From NCBI GenBank assembly GCA_016709575.1, contig JADJMM010000019.1, positions 23,256 to 87,255 on the forward strand: DNA of 64,000 nucleotides, read 5' to 3'. Of this stretch, positions 1 through 9,207 are shown piece by piece (within the stretch, counting starts at the first letter, position 1; each line of letters begins with the position of its first letter). The stretch is from Sphingobacteriaceae bacterium (lineage in GTDB: Bacteria > Bacteroidota > Bacteroidia > B-17B0 > Aurantibacillaceae). The position numbers and the translations under genes are program-made. The notes beneath the pieces were generated by a model, which had not been told where the DNA came from, searched no databases, and saw only the letters and a list, made by a program, of their open reading frames with translations.

Positions 1-645
1 AATATTTTAAGTATTTGTCAGGGTGGAACACTTAGCGTTATTTATTCTTCACTATACCCAAACAAAGTAAAAAATTTAGTAACGCACGTTACACCAATTG
101 ATTTTAGCACGAATGATGGTTTATTATTCCGTTGGAGTAAATCTATGGATTTTGATAAGTTGGTTGAAGGTTATAATGGATTAATCCCAGGTGATTTTTT
201 AAATCAAGGTTTTGATATGTTGAAACCAATGATGAAAATTCAAAAACAACAAAGCTTAGCAAACAGCATGGAAGATAAAGCTAAGCTGTTAAACTTTTTA
301 AGAATGGAAAAATGGATTAGTGAAAGTCCTGCGCAAACAGGAGAATGTTTCCGTCAATTCATGAAAGAATTATATCAGCAAAATAAATTAGTAAAGGGTG
401 AATTAGAAGTAGGTGGTAAGAAAGTAAATCTTAAAAATCTTACTTCACCATTATTAAATATTTATGCAACAGAAGATCACTTAGTACCGCCAGCGGCAAC
501 TATTCCGTTAAATGATTTAGTGGGTAGCAAAGACAAAGAATTATACAGTTTTAAAGGCGGACATATTGGCGTTTTTGTGGGAGGAAAATCCCAAAAAGAG
601 TTAGCTCCTGCCGTTACAGAATGGCTTAAGAAACGCGATAAGTAG
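1..645 (+). CDS. phaC: Polyhydroxyalkanoate synthase, short class III-like PhaC, 5' end outside window
   Basis: Polymerises hydroxyacyl-CoA into PHA storage granules. The frame is open from the first base and only the last 214 residues are present. They start at the lipase-like box LSICQGG, whose Cys is the expected nucleophile; the Asp of EDHLVPP and the His of GGHIG complete the alpha/beta-hydrolase triad. The family box is usually G-x-C-x-G-G, so Ser in the first place is a small departure. The length remaining after the box fits the short class III/IV enzymes (about 355 residues) rather than class I/II. A PhaE or PhaR partner would lie upstream, outside the window. Family call is firm; class is inferred. 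Confidence 0.85.
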   Translation, partial: NILSICQGGTLSVIYSSLYPNKVKNLVTHVTPIDFSTNDGLLFRWSKSMDFDKLVEGYNGLIPGDFLNQGFDMLKPMMKIQKQQSLANSMEDKAKLLNFLRMEKWISESPAQTGECFRQFMKELYQQNKLVKGELEVGGKKVNLKNLTSPLLNIYATEDHLVPPAATIPLNDLVGSKDKELYSFKGGHIGVFVGGKSQKELAPAVTEWLKKRDK

Positions 646-725
646 GCTTTTTAACAACAAATAGTTAAATTCTATTCATTTCTCTGCTCCTTAACATAGG
701 GTAAAAAGCGTAAATTTACTATTCT

Positions 726-1613
726 ATGAAGAGCGCATATGTTTTCCCGGGACAAGGTTCCCAATTTTCAGGTATGGGGAAGGACCTTTACGAGTCGTCA
801 CCCTTAGCAAAAGAATTATTTGAAAAAGCTAATTCAATCTTAGGATTCAGAATTACCGATATTATGTTTTCAGGTACTGATGAAGAACTGAAACAAACAA
901 AAGTAACTCAACCTGCTATATTTTTGCATTCAGTTATTTTAGCAGCTACAAAAGGCGAGAGCTTTAAACCTGATATGGTGGCAGGACATTCTCTTGGAGA
1001 ATTTTCTGCATTAGTAGTTAATAAAACATTGGCATTTGAAGATGCTCTAAAGTTGGTTTATGCCCGCGCTCTTGCTATGCAAAAAGCTTGCGAAATTAAC
1101 CCTTCAACAATGGCAGCTGTTTTAAATTTAGATGATAAAATAGTTGAAGATATCTGTAAAGAAATTACAGCATCAGGGCATGTTGTTGTTGCAGCAAATT
1201 ACAATTGTCCAGGACAATTAGTTATTTCCGGAAGTACTGAAGGAATTACAATTGCTTGTGAAAAAATGAAAGCAGCCGGTGCAAAACGTGCTTTAGTTCT
1301 TCCTGTAGGTGGAGCATTTCACTCGCCCTTAATGGAACCTGCACGTGTTGAATTGGAAGCCGCAATTAATGCAACGAAATTTAATACTCCAATTTGTCCC
1401 GTTTACCAAAACGTAACAGCTTCTGCAGTTTCTGATCCAAACGAGATTAAGAAAAATTTAGTAGCGCAGTTAACCGCTCCGGTAAGATGGACTCAAACTG
1501 TTACACAAATGATTGCTGATGGAGCTACTTCTTTTACAGAAGTTGGTCCCGGTAAAGTATTACAAGGCTTAGTTAAAAAAGTAAACGCAGGTATGGAAAC
1601 CGTTAGCGCATAA
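726..1613 (+). CDS. fabD: Malonyl-CoA:ACP transacylase FabD
   Basis: Transfers malonyl groups from CoA to acyl carrier protein to feed type II fatty acid synthesis in the cytosol. 295 residues, the usual FabD length. The N-terminal FPGQGSQ motif, the nucleophile elbow GHSLGE (Ser about 89), the Arg in VYARA (about 114) and the catalytic His in GAFHSP (about 199) are all present, and the C-terminal EVGPGKVLQGL segment is typical. No Shine-Dalgarno is visible before the ATG. The next gene starts 4 nt after the stop, so the two are probably co-transcribed. Confidence 0.96.
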   Translation: MKSAYVFPGQGSQFSGMGKDLYESSPLAKELFEKANSILGFRITDIMFSGTDEELKQTKVTQPAIFLHSVILAATKGESFKPDMVAGHSLGEFSALVVNKTLAFEDALKLVYARALAMQKACEINPSTMAAVLNLDDKIVEDICKEITASGHVVVAANYNCPGQLVISGSTEGITIACEKMKAAGAKRALVLPVGGAFHSPLMEPARVELEAAINATKFNTPICPVYQNVTASAVSDPNEIKKNLVAQLTAPVRWTQTVTQMIADGATSFTEVGPGKVLQGLVKKVNAGMETVSA

Positions 1614-1617
1614 TATC

Positions 1618-2358
1618 ATGAAAAAACTCGTTATAATTTTTCTTTTAGTTATTTCTGGAGTAGAAGCCAGTGCCCAATTCTTCCGCGGTATTGGATTATT
1701 CGTAGCTGTTAATTCAACAAAACATCGTTACCGGAATATCAATCCAAAAACAATTAACAGGTGGGATCCTAATTTTTTGACAGATGCCCAAAATCAATAT
1801 TACCCAGAGAATCATCATACGCGTGAGCTTCAGCTTTGGGGCGTAGGATTGGTCGGTGAATTTTTACGATATGATAAATTGAGGTGGCAAACGGAATTGG
1901 AGTACACCATGAAAGGAGCTATTGATAAAGAGTATATTTGGCAAACAGACCAAAAAGCTGCTCCTGCACCTAACGTATTTACCCAGATTCAATGGAATAA
2001 TTTTATAAAATATTTCTTGCATCAGGGTCGTAAAGGCGATCCTTATATAATGGGAGGCATTCGTTTGGAATACACAATGTCGAGAGCCATCACGTCGTAT
2101 GCTATCATCACTGCTGCAAGACCTATTGTTTGGTTTAGCGGAGATGTTGGAATAGGTTACGAATGGTATGCATCTAAAAAATGGCATCCATTCATTGAAT
2201 TCCATTGGAATCCTGATTTAGCCTATCAGCCCTCACCAATTCCGGGCGCATCAATGCGTGTACGAACTTTAGAATTGAGAATTGGCATTATGTTCAGACC
2301 ATTGAAAAAGAGCATCGACGATTGTAATGCGCCAAAATATCACGGTAACTATTATTAA
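1618..2358 (+). CDS. Putative outer-membrane beta-barrel protein
   Basis: 246 residues with a clear signal peptide (MKKLVIIFLLVISGVEASAQ, cleavage after AQ). The mature part has alternating hydrophobic/polar stretches rich in aromatic residues (for example YIMGGIRLEYTM, VGIGYEWYASKKWHPF) and ends in LELRIGIMFRPL, as expected for a small outer-membrane barrel of the PorT/OMP_b-brl type. No family-specific motif is recognised. It follows fabD with a 4-nt gap, which argues for co-transcription but gives no functional clue. Membrane barrel assignment is an inference from pattern only. Confidence 0.6.
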   Translation: MKKLVIIFLLVISGVEASAQFFRGIGLFVAVNSTKHRYRNINPKTINRWDPNFLTDAQNQYYPENHHTRELQLWGVGLVGEFLRYDKLRWQTELEYTMKGAIDKEYIWQTDQKAAPAPNVFTQIQWNNFIKYFLHQGRKGDPYIMGGIRLEYTMSRAITSYAIITAARPIVWFSGDVGIGYEWYASKKWHPFIEFHWNPDLAYQPSPIPGASMRVRTLELRIGIMFRPLKKSIDDCNAPKYHGNYY

Positions 2359-2377
2359 AATTTAATTTCTAGAAATT

Positions 2378-3594
2378 ATGGTAATGAATAAAGATGTATT
2401 GTTTTCTCTAACCAAAGGCGCTCTTGCCCCTCAGGAAGAGATGTTGGAAGTTGCCCGCAAAAAAGGAAAACTATTCATTGGCATTCCAAAAGAAATTGCT
2501 TTTCAGGAAAACCGAGTTCCTTTAGTGCCTGATGCAGTTGCATTGTTGGTGAATAACGGCCACCGCATTTTAATTGAAGCAGGCGCCGGTAAAGCAGCTC
2601 ATTTCGATGATAAAGATTATAGTGAAGCAGGAGCAGAGATTGCACATTCACCTGAAGAAGTTTTTAAAGCCGATATCATATTAAAATTGCGCCTCCAACT
2701 TTAGAAGAAATTGAATTGATGAAACCGAAACAAACTTTGTTCTCGGCTTTACAATTAACCGTACAACCTGAAGATTTCTTAAAGAAATTAATTGCCAAAA
2801 AATTAAACTGCGTAGCCTTTGATTTAATTGCTGATGATGCAGGCATTTTCCCAATCATTCGTGCTATGGGTGAAATTGCAGGCGGTGCCAGTATATTAAT
2901 TGCAGCTGAGTTATTAAGTAACGTTAATCAAGGTGTTGGTTCAATATTAGGTGGCATAAGCGGAATTTCTCCAACTGAAGTTGTAATTATTGGAGCAGGA
3001 ACTGTTGGTGAATTTGCAGCGCGTGCCGCTTTAGGATTAGGCGCTACGGTAAAAGTATTTGATAATTCAACATCACGTTTACGCCGTTTACAAAATCAAT
3101 TAGGTACACGTGTATTTACTTCGGTAATTGTTCCAAGAGTTTTAGAAAAACATTTACGTACAGCTGATGTTGCTATTGGGGCTTTGCGTGCAACAAAAGG
3201 TCGTACTCCTTGTATTGTGACTGAAGAAATGGTAGCAGAAATGAAAAATGGTTCTGTTATTGTTGATGTGAGTATTGATCAAGGTGGTGTTTTTGAAACA
3301 TCACATGTAACTAATCATAGCAAGCCGACATTTAGAAAGAATGGCGTAATTCATTATTGTGTTCCAAATATTGCATCGCGTGTAGCGCGTACTGCTTCTT
3401 TTGCTTTCAGTAGTATCTTCTCTCAAATAATCATGAATATGGGTGATGAAGGTGGATTTGAAAGTTTAGTTCGCAGAGATTCAGGTGTACGTAATGGGGT
3501 TTATATTTATAACGGCATTTTAACTAACCAATACATGGCCGAAGCATTTAATCTCCCATACAAGGATATTAATTTATTAATGGCCGCCATCTAG
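2378..3594 (+). CDS. ald: Alanine dehydrogenase (single frameshift)
   Basis: NAD-dependent interconversion of L-alanine and pyruvate plus ammonia. The N-terminal part contains the AlaDh/PNT signature (GIPKEIAFQENRVPLVPD) and the C-terminal part a Rossmann motif (GAGTVGEFAARAALGLGA) followed by VKVFDNS, where the acidic residue binds the ribose. The conserved NMPGAV region is represented by a VPNIASRVARTAS segment, as in the longer Bacteroidota enzymes. Loss of one A in the run at about 2683-2686 moves the frame: one piece reads ADIILK and the other resumes with APPTLEEIEL. About 405 residues after repair. The protein is related to the transhydrogenase alpha subunit, but no membrane part or beta subunit follows. 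Confidence 0.85.
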
Positions 3595-3600
3595 TTATTT

Positions 3601-4141
3601 ATGTCTGAAACAAGTCTCGAATTATTGAAGTACCCCAATGGAAAATTTTCAAGGGGCTTAGTTACACGTTTTCCGAAACAAAAAAAATATTGAAGAGTTC
3701 AAGGCGTTTCCTGCTAAACTCGATTCACTTGTAAAAAATTGGGACGATAAAATATTATCTGTTCGTTATCGTGAAGGTGGCTGGAATGCACGACAAATTA
3801 TTAATCATTTAGCAGATAGTCATGCTCAATTATTATTAAGATTTAAAAGCACTTTAACAGAAGAAAAACCGGAAGTGCGACCATATTTGCAAGATGAATG
3901 GGCTAACTTATATGATGGATTAAACTCACCTATACAACCTTCACTTCAAATAATTAGTGGTATACATGCCCGTCTTGTTTTTTTGTTTAATACTTTAAGT
4001 GAATCAGATTGGCAAAAAACGATTTATCATCCCGAAAGCAAACATACTTTTACTTTAGCTGAGTTGTTGGCATTATATGTTTGGCATGGAAACCAGCATT
4101 ACGCACATTTAAAAATAATTGAAAATAACACCCCAAAATGA
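3601..4141 (+). CDS. YfiT-like DinB superfamily protein (putative bacillithiol S-transferase type), frameshifted
   Basis: Small four-helix metal-binding protein of the DinB/YfiT type; members conjugate thiols such as bacillithiol or act as metal-dependent hydrolases of unknown substrate. Recognisable are an N-terminal LKYPNGKF, the central GGWNARQIINHLADSH with the first metal-ligand His, VRPYLQDEWA, and the C-terminal YVWHGNQHYAHL carrying the two last His ligands. The start ATG and first 27 codons lie in another frame from the body; an A8 run at 3680-3687 is the obvious site of a lost or gained base. About 180 residues after repair. Its stop overlaps the next start (ATGA). Confidence 0.75.
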
Positions 4142-4563
4142 AGTTCTTACAGCGTTTAAAATTCTACGGTATTGGTTTTGGAATGGGTTGCCTTATTGTT
4201 TACGCCATGGTAGGAAACAGAAGTTGCGTAAGCACCAACGAAATGAAAATGCAGGAATTAGTTTTCCAGCCATTTGAGTTTAGTGAGAAAGCACAATGTA
4301 AATTGAAATGTTTAGTTTACAACGAACAACTCCTTAAAATTGAAATGCGCAACTTTGAAGTGAATTATGATTTAACTCAAGTTCATGCAGACCCTTGCGG
4401 AACTTATTTTATCCAACCAAAAAAGGAATTCACAACTAAATACAAATTCGATTTTGTGATTAATGATTGTGATTCTGTATCTAAGATTTTAGATATAAAT
4501 ATTCAAGATCCGAACTTGAAGTGTGATTGTAAATACACTGAGCGGAGTCGAAGTGACCGTTAA
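4138..4563 (+). CDS. Hypothetical membrane-anchored protein
   Basis: 141 residues. One N-terminal hydrophobic segment (about residues 10-27, GIGFGMGCLIVYAMVGN) is followed by a soluble part with six Cys, two of them in a CKLKC and two in a CDCK motif. No family is recognised. The start overlaps the stop of the YfiT-like gene by 4 nt (ATGA), so the pair is co-translated. The last residues (TERSRSDR) look like a read-through of a different frame, so the true C-terminus may differ. The stop overlaps that of the convergent zinc-ribbon gene. Confidence 0.55.
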   Translation: MKFLQRLKFYGIGFGMGCLIVYAMVGNRSCVSTNEMKMQELVFQPFEFSEKAQCKLKCLVYNEQLLKIEMRNFEVNYDLTQVHADPCGTYFIQPKKEFTTKYKFDFVINDCDSVSKILDINIQDPNLKCDCKYTERSRSDR

Positions 4564-4907
4564 GCCTTCCTTACAAATTCAGATTTCAATCCCATTGCAC
4601 CGAACTCATCCACTTTCGCACTGATGTTATGATCGCCATCAACAAGTTTAATGTTTTTAACCTTAGTGCCGGCCTTTACAGATTTAGAAGAACCTTTAAC
4701 AGGTAAATCTTTAATTATAATTACAGTATCGCCTTCAGTTAAAACGTTGCCGTTAGAATCTTTCACAACCGAGGCGTCTACTACTTCTTCAACAACTTCT
4801 TTTCCCGGAATCCATTCATGAAAACATTCAGGGCAAACAATTGTAGCACCACTTTGATAAGTGTATTCGCATTTACATTTCGGGCAAGGAGGAAGTTCAG
4901 CTGACAT
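4560..4907 (-). CDS. yjdM: PhnA/YjdM-type zinc-ribbon protein
   Basis: 115 residues, the usual size. The N-terminal zinc ribbon has two pairs of cysteines (CPKCKC and CPEC) and is followed by a linker and the C-terminal PhnA domain (VKDSNGNVLTEGDTVIIIKD, then VKGSSKSVKAGTKVKNI). Named after the phosphonate cluster of E. coli, but the protein is not a phosphonate hydrolase of known mechanism and its function here is unknown. It stands alone, convergent with the preceding gene, and has a TAnnTTTG box 17 nt upstream of its ATG. Confidence 0.88.
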   Translation of the reverse strand: MSAELPPCPKCKCEYTYQSGATIVCPECFHEWIPGKEVVEEVVDASVVKDSNGNVLTEGDTVIIIKDLPVKGSSKSVKAGTKVKNIKLVDGDHNISAKVDEFGAMGLKSEFVRKA

Positions 4908-4923
4908 AGTAATTTATTTTAAT

Positions 4924-4931
4924 CAAAGGTA
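4924..4931 (-). promoter_or_regulatory. Probable -7 promoter box of the zinc-ribbon gene
   Basis: On the minus strand the bases read TACCTTTG, an exact fit to the Bacteroidota TAnnTTTG box, 17 nt before the start codon. A matching TTTG at the -33 distance is not obvious. Confidence 0.4.
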
Positions 4932-4968
4932 GGATAATTTTTGAGGTTTGGAATTGATATTTGTCACG

Positions 4969-5181
<213 letters not shown>

Positions 5182-5193
5182 ATTGGAAACAAA

Positions 5194-5219
5194 AAAGCCT
5201 CACTGAAAAGTGAGGCTTT
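5194..5219 (-). terminator. Rho-independent terminator of the downstream lipoprotein gene
   Basis: Perfect 11-bp stem AAAGCCTCACT / AGTGAGGCTTT with a GAAA loop. On the minus strand it is followed by a T run and lies 17 nt after the lipoprotein stop. Confidence 0.85.
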
Positions 5220-5236
5220 AATTTCTTTTAGGAGGA

Positions 5237-6100
5237 TTACCCTGTAATTTTATTTCTTAAAGCGTAAATTTTAGCGCTGATAGATTTGAATTTTGTGTCA
5301 TCAATATCTTTCGCGTCTTTAATCTCGTTAATTTCTGCATGAATTTTTTTGAATTCGTCATTTAAAGCAACTGCTTCTTTTTTGTCTTTATAATCTTCTA
5401 ACAAATCAATTAAGTTCTTTAAATAAAAACGTTGATCCCAAACTGCTTTGTGTGCTTTTGTTTTCGCTTCAGCGTTTGTTGTGTTCTCACCAATTTTGCA
5501 AGTTAAATATAAGCCTTCAATCCAAGTTCCAGCAAAAACAGATGATGCTGTGTAAACACGTTCGTTAGTTCTTAAATAAGAATCACTCTTTACAAAAATA
5601 TCACTTAAAATATTTAGTAATGAATCCTTGTTGCTTAAGTTGCTTTCAGCACGTTTACCTACCATGCGGTCAACAGCACCTTTTAAACCTAAGTTGTCAG
5701 ATTGAACTAAAACAGTTTTCATGTATTTCATTACATCTTGTCCTTGGTTATTTACCATAGCATAAGCCATGTCAATATTGTAAATACCTAAGGTAACCGA
5801 CTTAGTAAATTCGTCTTTATAGTTATTTGATTTTTTAGGATCGTTTAAAAGTGAATTATCATAATCAACACCCCAGCTTGAGATATCATTAATCATATTC
5901 ACCGGCGAAGGAATATTAGCGATAGCGAAATCGAATTTAAATTTAACTTCCTCGTTAACGGTTACGGGTGTTGTGTCTTCAGGTACAGTATAAGCTGTAG
6001 TATCAGCATGTTCACCTGCATCTTCAGTTTCTTTATTGCCACCGCAAGAAAATAATAACACTCCTAATGTTAAGGGTAGTACAAGGCCTAATTTTTTCAT
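5237..6100 (-). CDS. Putative lipoprotein of unknown function
   Basis: 287 residues. The N-terminus is a lipoprotein signal (MKKLGLVLPLTLGVLLFSCGG) with Cys-19 as the lipidation site, followed by an acidic Thr-rich linker. The rest is mainly helical, without recognised motifs: an FDFAIANIPSPVNM segment opens the domain and a charged helix (about 240-270) closes it. It has its own TAnnTTTG box upstream and a strong terminator downstream, so it is a single-gene unit. Similar lipoproteins are common in Bacteroidota and uncharacterised. Confidence 0.7.
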   Translation of the reverse strand: MKKLGLVLPLTLGVLLFSCGGNKETEDAGEHADTTAYTVPEDTTPVTVNEEVKFKFDFAIANIPSPVNMINDISSWGVDYDNSLLNDPKKSNNYKDEFTKSVTLGIYNIDMAYAMVNNQGQDVMKYMKTVLVQSDNLGLKGAVDRMVGKRAESNLSNKDSLLNILSDIFVKSDSYLRTNERVYTASSVFAGTWIEGLYLTCKIGENTTNAEAKTKAHKAVWDQRFYLKNLIDLLEDYKDKKEAVALNDEFKKIHAEINEIKDAKDIDDTKFKSISAKIYALRNKITG

Positions 6101-6129
6101 TTTGATTGATTTTTTTGTAAAAACTTGAA

Positions 6130-6137
6130 CAAATATA
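6130..6137 (-). promoter_or_regulatory. Probable -7 promoter box of the lipoprotein gene
   Basis: Minus-strand TATATTTG matches TAnnTTTG and lies about 30 nt before the ATG. No clear -33 element. Confidence 0.4.
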
Positions 6138-6178
6138 ATATTTTAGATGAAACTGCCTTCGTATCTTTATACTAAATT

Positions 6179-6619
6179 ATGTACGACGATAATTATTTTA
6201 TGAACGAGGCATTAAAAGAGGCGCAAAAGGCCTTTGATGGTGATGAAGTTCCCGTTGGCGCTGTAATTGTTGCTAATAATAAGATTATTGGGCGTGGACA
6301 TAACTTGACTGAGCGTTTAACTGATGTAACAGCCCATGCCGAAATGCAGGCCATTACTGCTGCTGCCAATGCTTTGGGAGGGAAATACCTTCATGAATGT
6401 ACATTATATGTTACGCTTGAGCCTTGCCCTATGTGCGCCGGCGCTCTTAATTGGGCACAGATTACCAAAGTGGTTTATGGTGCTTCTGATGCAAAAAGGG
6501 GATTTACTACAATTAGTAATGCAATGCTGCATCCTAAAACTACTGTGGTCAATGGAATTCAAGAGCAAGCCTGCTCAGAAATCATAAAAAAATTCTTTAC
6601 TTCTAAAAGAGGTAAATAA
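6179..6619 (+). CDS. tadA: tRNA-specific adenosine deaminase TadA
   Basis: Converts A34 of tRNA-Arg(ACG) to inosine. 146 residues, typical length. The cytidine-deaminase fold zinc site is complete: HAEMQAI gives the His ligand and catalytic Glu, and EPCPMCAGAL gives the two Cys ligands. The N-terminal segment DEVPVGAVIV and the later ITKVVYGASDAKRG are characteristic of TadA rather than of free-base deaminases. It is divergent from the lipoprotein gene and stands alone. Confidence 0.95.
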   Translation: MYDDNYFMNEALKEAQKAFDGDEVPVGAVIVANNKIIGRGHNLTERLTDVTAHAEMQAITAAANALGGKYLHECTLYVTLEPCPMCAGALNWAQITKVVYGASDAKRGFTTISNAMLHPKTTVVNGIQEQACSEIIKKFFTSKRGK

Positions 6620-6782
6620 TTGATATTCAATATGTTATTTCCGTAAGGAAAAATCTGTATTTTTTGTCTAGTCGTTTATTGCATCAAATCAATCCTTACT
6701 TAGGTTTCTTGTTTTCTAATCTACTTTATTTGTAACTTAACTGCTATTGAAGTTTCATTTTTTGTATTTAATATTTTGATAT

Positions 6783-8072
6783 ATGAGAAAAAATCTACTC
6801 TCCATAATTTTTTTAAGTCTTCTTTCATTAATTACGATTAATGTCAGTGCACAAACTTGTGTGATTCCGGTAATCATTCATGTTGTTCATGGTGGACAAG
6901 CAGTGGGTACTTATCCTAATTTGGCTCAAGGGCAATTAAATTCGCAGATTCAGGTATTGAATGATGATTATGCAGGAACAGGTTTTAATGTTTCTTTGTA
7001 TCCAGGTAGTGCTTTTACAGCTTATGCGACTAATACAATTATTTCAGCCGCAAGTAAAGATGGTCTTGGAAGAATTAAAATTGCAAATACAAATATTTCT
7101 TTTTGCCTTGCATTATACGATTCACTTGGAAACACTTTAGCAGAACCGGGTATTGACAAGATAAATTATAATGCGCTACCAACATATTCAGCTGGCACTA
7201 AAAATCCTGGGGCATACAGCACGAACATAACTACTTATCTTAATAATTATCTTAAACCTAAAACTATCTGGAATCCCAATAAATATTTTAATATTTGGGT
7301 GACAGACGGAGGCGGTGGTCTTCTTGGTTACGCTACTTTTCCCGCAGGGAGTACTTTGCCCGGTATTCCAACTGGTCTTGGTACAGCAACTACCGACGGT
7401 GTTTGGGTATATGGAAAAAGCTTTGGAAGTTCTAATATTTTTCCGGGAGGTACTTACGCGATACCATATGATATGGGAAGAGTTTGTACTCACGAAACAG
7501 GACATTGGTTTGGGTTGACACATATTGCTGATTGTCCGGCAAGTTCCGATTGGTGTGATGATACACCTGGTGGTGGCTATACTATGCCGGCAGGTTGTTC
7601 GAAATCTTATCCTCTAGGAGTTGGAACATGCACAACTTATCCTTCTAATTCACCGGATGGAGAAATGTTCATGAATTTTATGGGCTATAGTGATGATTGT
7701 GATATGTACATGTTCACACAGGATCAAGCAAACCGTATGAATACGGCAAGAGCAAACAGTCCGTACAGAAAATCATTAGGTTTACATGGCTTGTGTCCAA
7801 CATCATGTGTGCTTGGTGTGAATAAAAGTATAATTGAAAATAATTTTACTATTTATCCGAATCCTGCTTACGACCATTTTGTGATAAGGATTGGTACAAA
7901 ACAAAATGTAAAAATTGAAGTGAGAGACGCAATTGGAAAAGTAATTATTGAAAAGAGTAGTTCTGATTCTGAAACAGTAATGATAAATGCCTCAGCACTT
8001 AGTAAGGGAATTTATTTTGTGAATGTTACAGGAGAGAATTTTAAAGGTGTAAAGAAATTAATTATTGAGTAG
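6783..8072 (+). CDS. M43 (pappalysin-like) zinc metalloprotease with T9SS sorting domain
   Basis: 429 residues: signal peptide (about 1-23, ending in VSAQ), catalytic domain with the extended zinc motif THETGHWFGLTH (HExxHxxGxxH, about residue 240) and the downstream FMNFMGYSDDC Met-turn with a Cys pair, as in ulilysin-type M43B proteases. The C-terminal 80 residues (FTIYPNPAYDHFVI ... GIYFVNVTGE ... KKLIIE) are a type A T9SS sorting domain, so the enzyme is exported across the outer membrane and probably cell-attached or released. Likely role: extracellular protein degradation. Its stop overlaps that of the convergent glycosyltransferase gene. Confidence 0.92.
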   Translation: MRKNLLSIIFLSLLSLITINVSAQTCVIPVIIHVVHGGQAVGTYPNLAQGQLNSQIQVLNDDYAGTGFNVSLYPGSAFTAYATNTIISAASKDGLGRIKIANTNISFCLALYDSLGNTLAEPGIDKINYNALPTYSAGTKNPGAYSTNITTYLNNYLKPKTIWNPNKYFNIWVTDGGGGLLGYATFPAGSTLPGIPTGLGTATTDGVWVYGKSFGSSNIFPGGTYAIPYDMGRVCTHETGHWFGLTHIADCPASSDWCDDTPGGGYTMPAGCSKSYPLGVGTCTTYPSNSPDGEMFMNFMGYSDDCDMYMFTQDQANRMNTARANSPYRKSLGLHGLCPTSCVLGVNKSIIENNFTIYPNPAYDHFVIRIGTKQNVKIEVRDAIGKVIIEKSSSDSETVMINASALSKGIYFVNVTGENFKGVKKLIIE

Positions 8073-9207
8073 TTTCTTAACTGTTTCTTTAAAACTTTCT
8101 GACCATTTACTCCAATTTAAATGCTTATCATATTCTTCGCGGGTAGTTTTACAAAGCAATTCATAAGCTCCTTTTTCGGAGAGAATATCGCTGATTTTTT
8201 GAGCGTAGGCTTTTCCCGTATCGTTGTAGTCAATTAAGAAACCATTTTTTCCTTCGCTTATATGTCCAGCCACACCACCGGTATTGGCTGATAATATTGG
8301 CAATGCATAGGCACTGGCTTCACAATATACAATTGGTGTGCAATCAAATCGGGTAGGGAGGATGAAAAAGGTGTGTGATAAAAAAAGTTCTTCTAATTTT
8401 TTCCGGCCTTCTTCTGTGTTTTTATTAATGAAGGGAATGATGGTTAATCTTTCATTCTTGATTTCTTCAGGAGGGGTACAGCCACAAACCGTTAGTTTAG
8501 CATCAAATCCCATCTTCACCAATTCATTCATAGCGTTTAAAGCAATATCGGCACCTTTGTTCTCCCAATAAGTTCCAACTAACAATAAATTACATGCTTG
8601 TGGCTTGCGATTTGCAAAAACATATTCTGCCGAAGGCAACACATCCATATTAGCACCAAATGGTATAACGAGTGTTTTTTCTTTTGGTAATTTGTATTCT
8701 TTAATAGCGATATCAGCGGCCCATTTTGAGGAGAAAACAATCAACTCACAATTGTGCATGGCCACTTTATCTGTATTAATACTTTGTTGTTCCGAAAACT
8801 TCCAGAGTTTTTTAAAAATGTTATGATAATTGATAGTGCCCGCAATAGTTCTGTCTAATACCAAAACTTTGGGAGTCTTCGTTTTTAAATACCCAATATA
8901 AGCTACACCTGCAGGAGAAATAATTAAATCATAATTTTTCCCTTCCAGTTTTTTTGAAAATAATCTCGCGCAAGCTTTTGCATACATGGTGGAATGACGA
9001 TAATCAAATCGTTTGCCAACTAAAAGCGAAAAGGCATGAATGATTTTGCAAATAAAAACAGTGAACTTTGGTTCAGCAGGACCCAATAAATCAATTTGAG
9101 AAAAAATGCGGTTGCAGACCTTTCCAAATGTAATGGTCGGTGCCACTCCACGAATGTTTATTGTGTGGATCGGTAACCGTTATGTATGCAACTTTTTTCT
9201 GAAGCAT
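8058..9207 (-). CDS. Glycosyltransferase family 1 (GT-B), single frameshift
   Basis: Transfers a sugar from a nucleotide donor, probably for surface glycan synthesis. The C-terminal half has the GT4-type layout: VIPFGANMDVLP linker, LLLVGTYWENKGADIALNAM, and the donor-binding end PIVYCEASAYALPILSANTGGV. The true start is an ATG that overlaps the stop of gap (TAATG); the first 30 or so residues (KKVAYITVTDPHNKHSWSGT) fit the N-terminus of this family but sit in another frame, joined at the A6 run at 9101-9106. About 382 residues after repair. A shorter GTG start at 9146 would remove the N-terminal beta strand and is unlikely. Confidence 0.8.
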
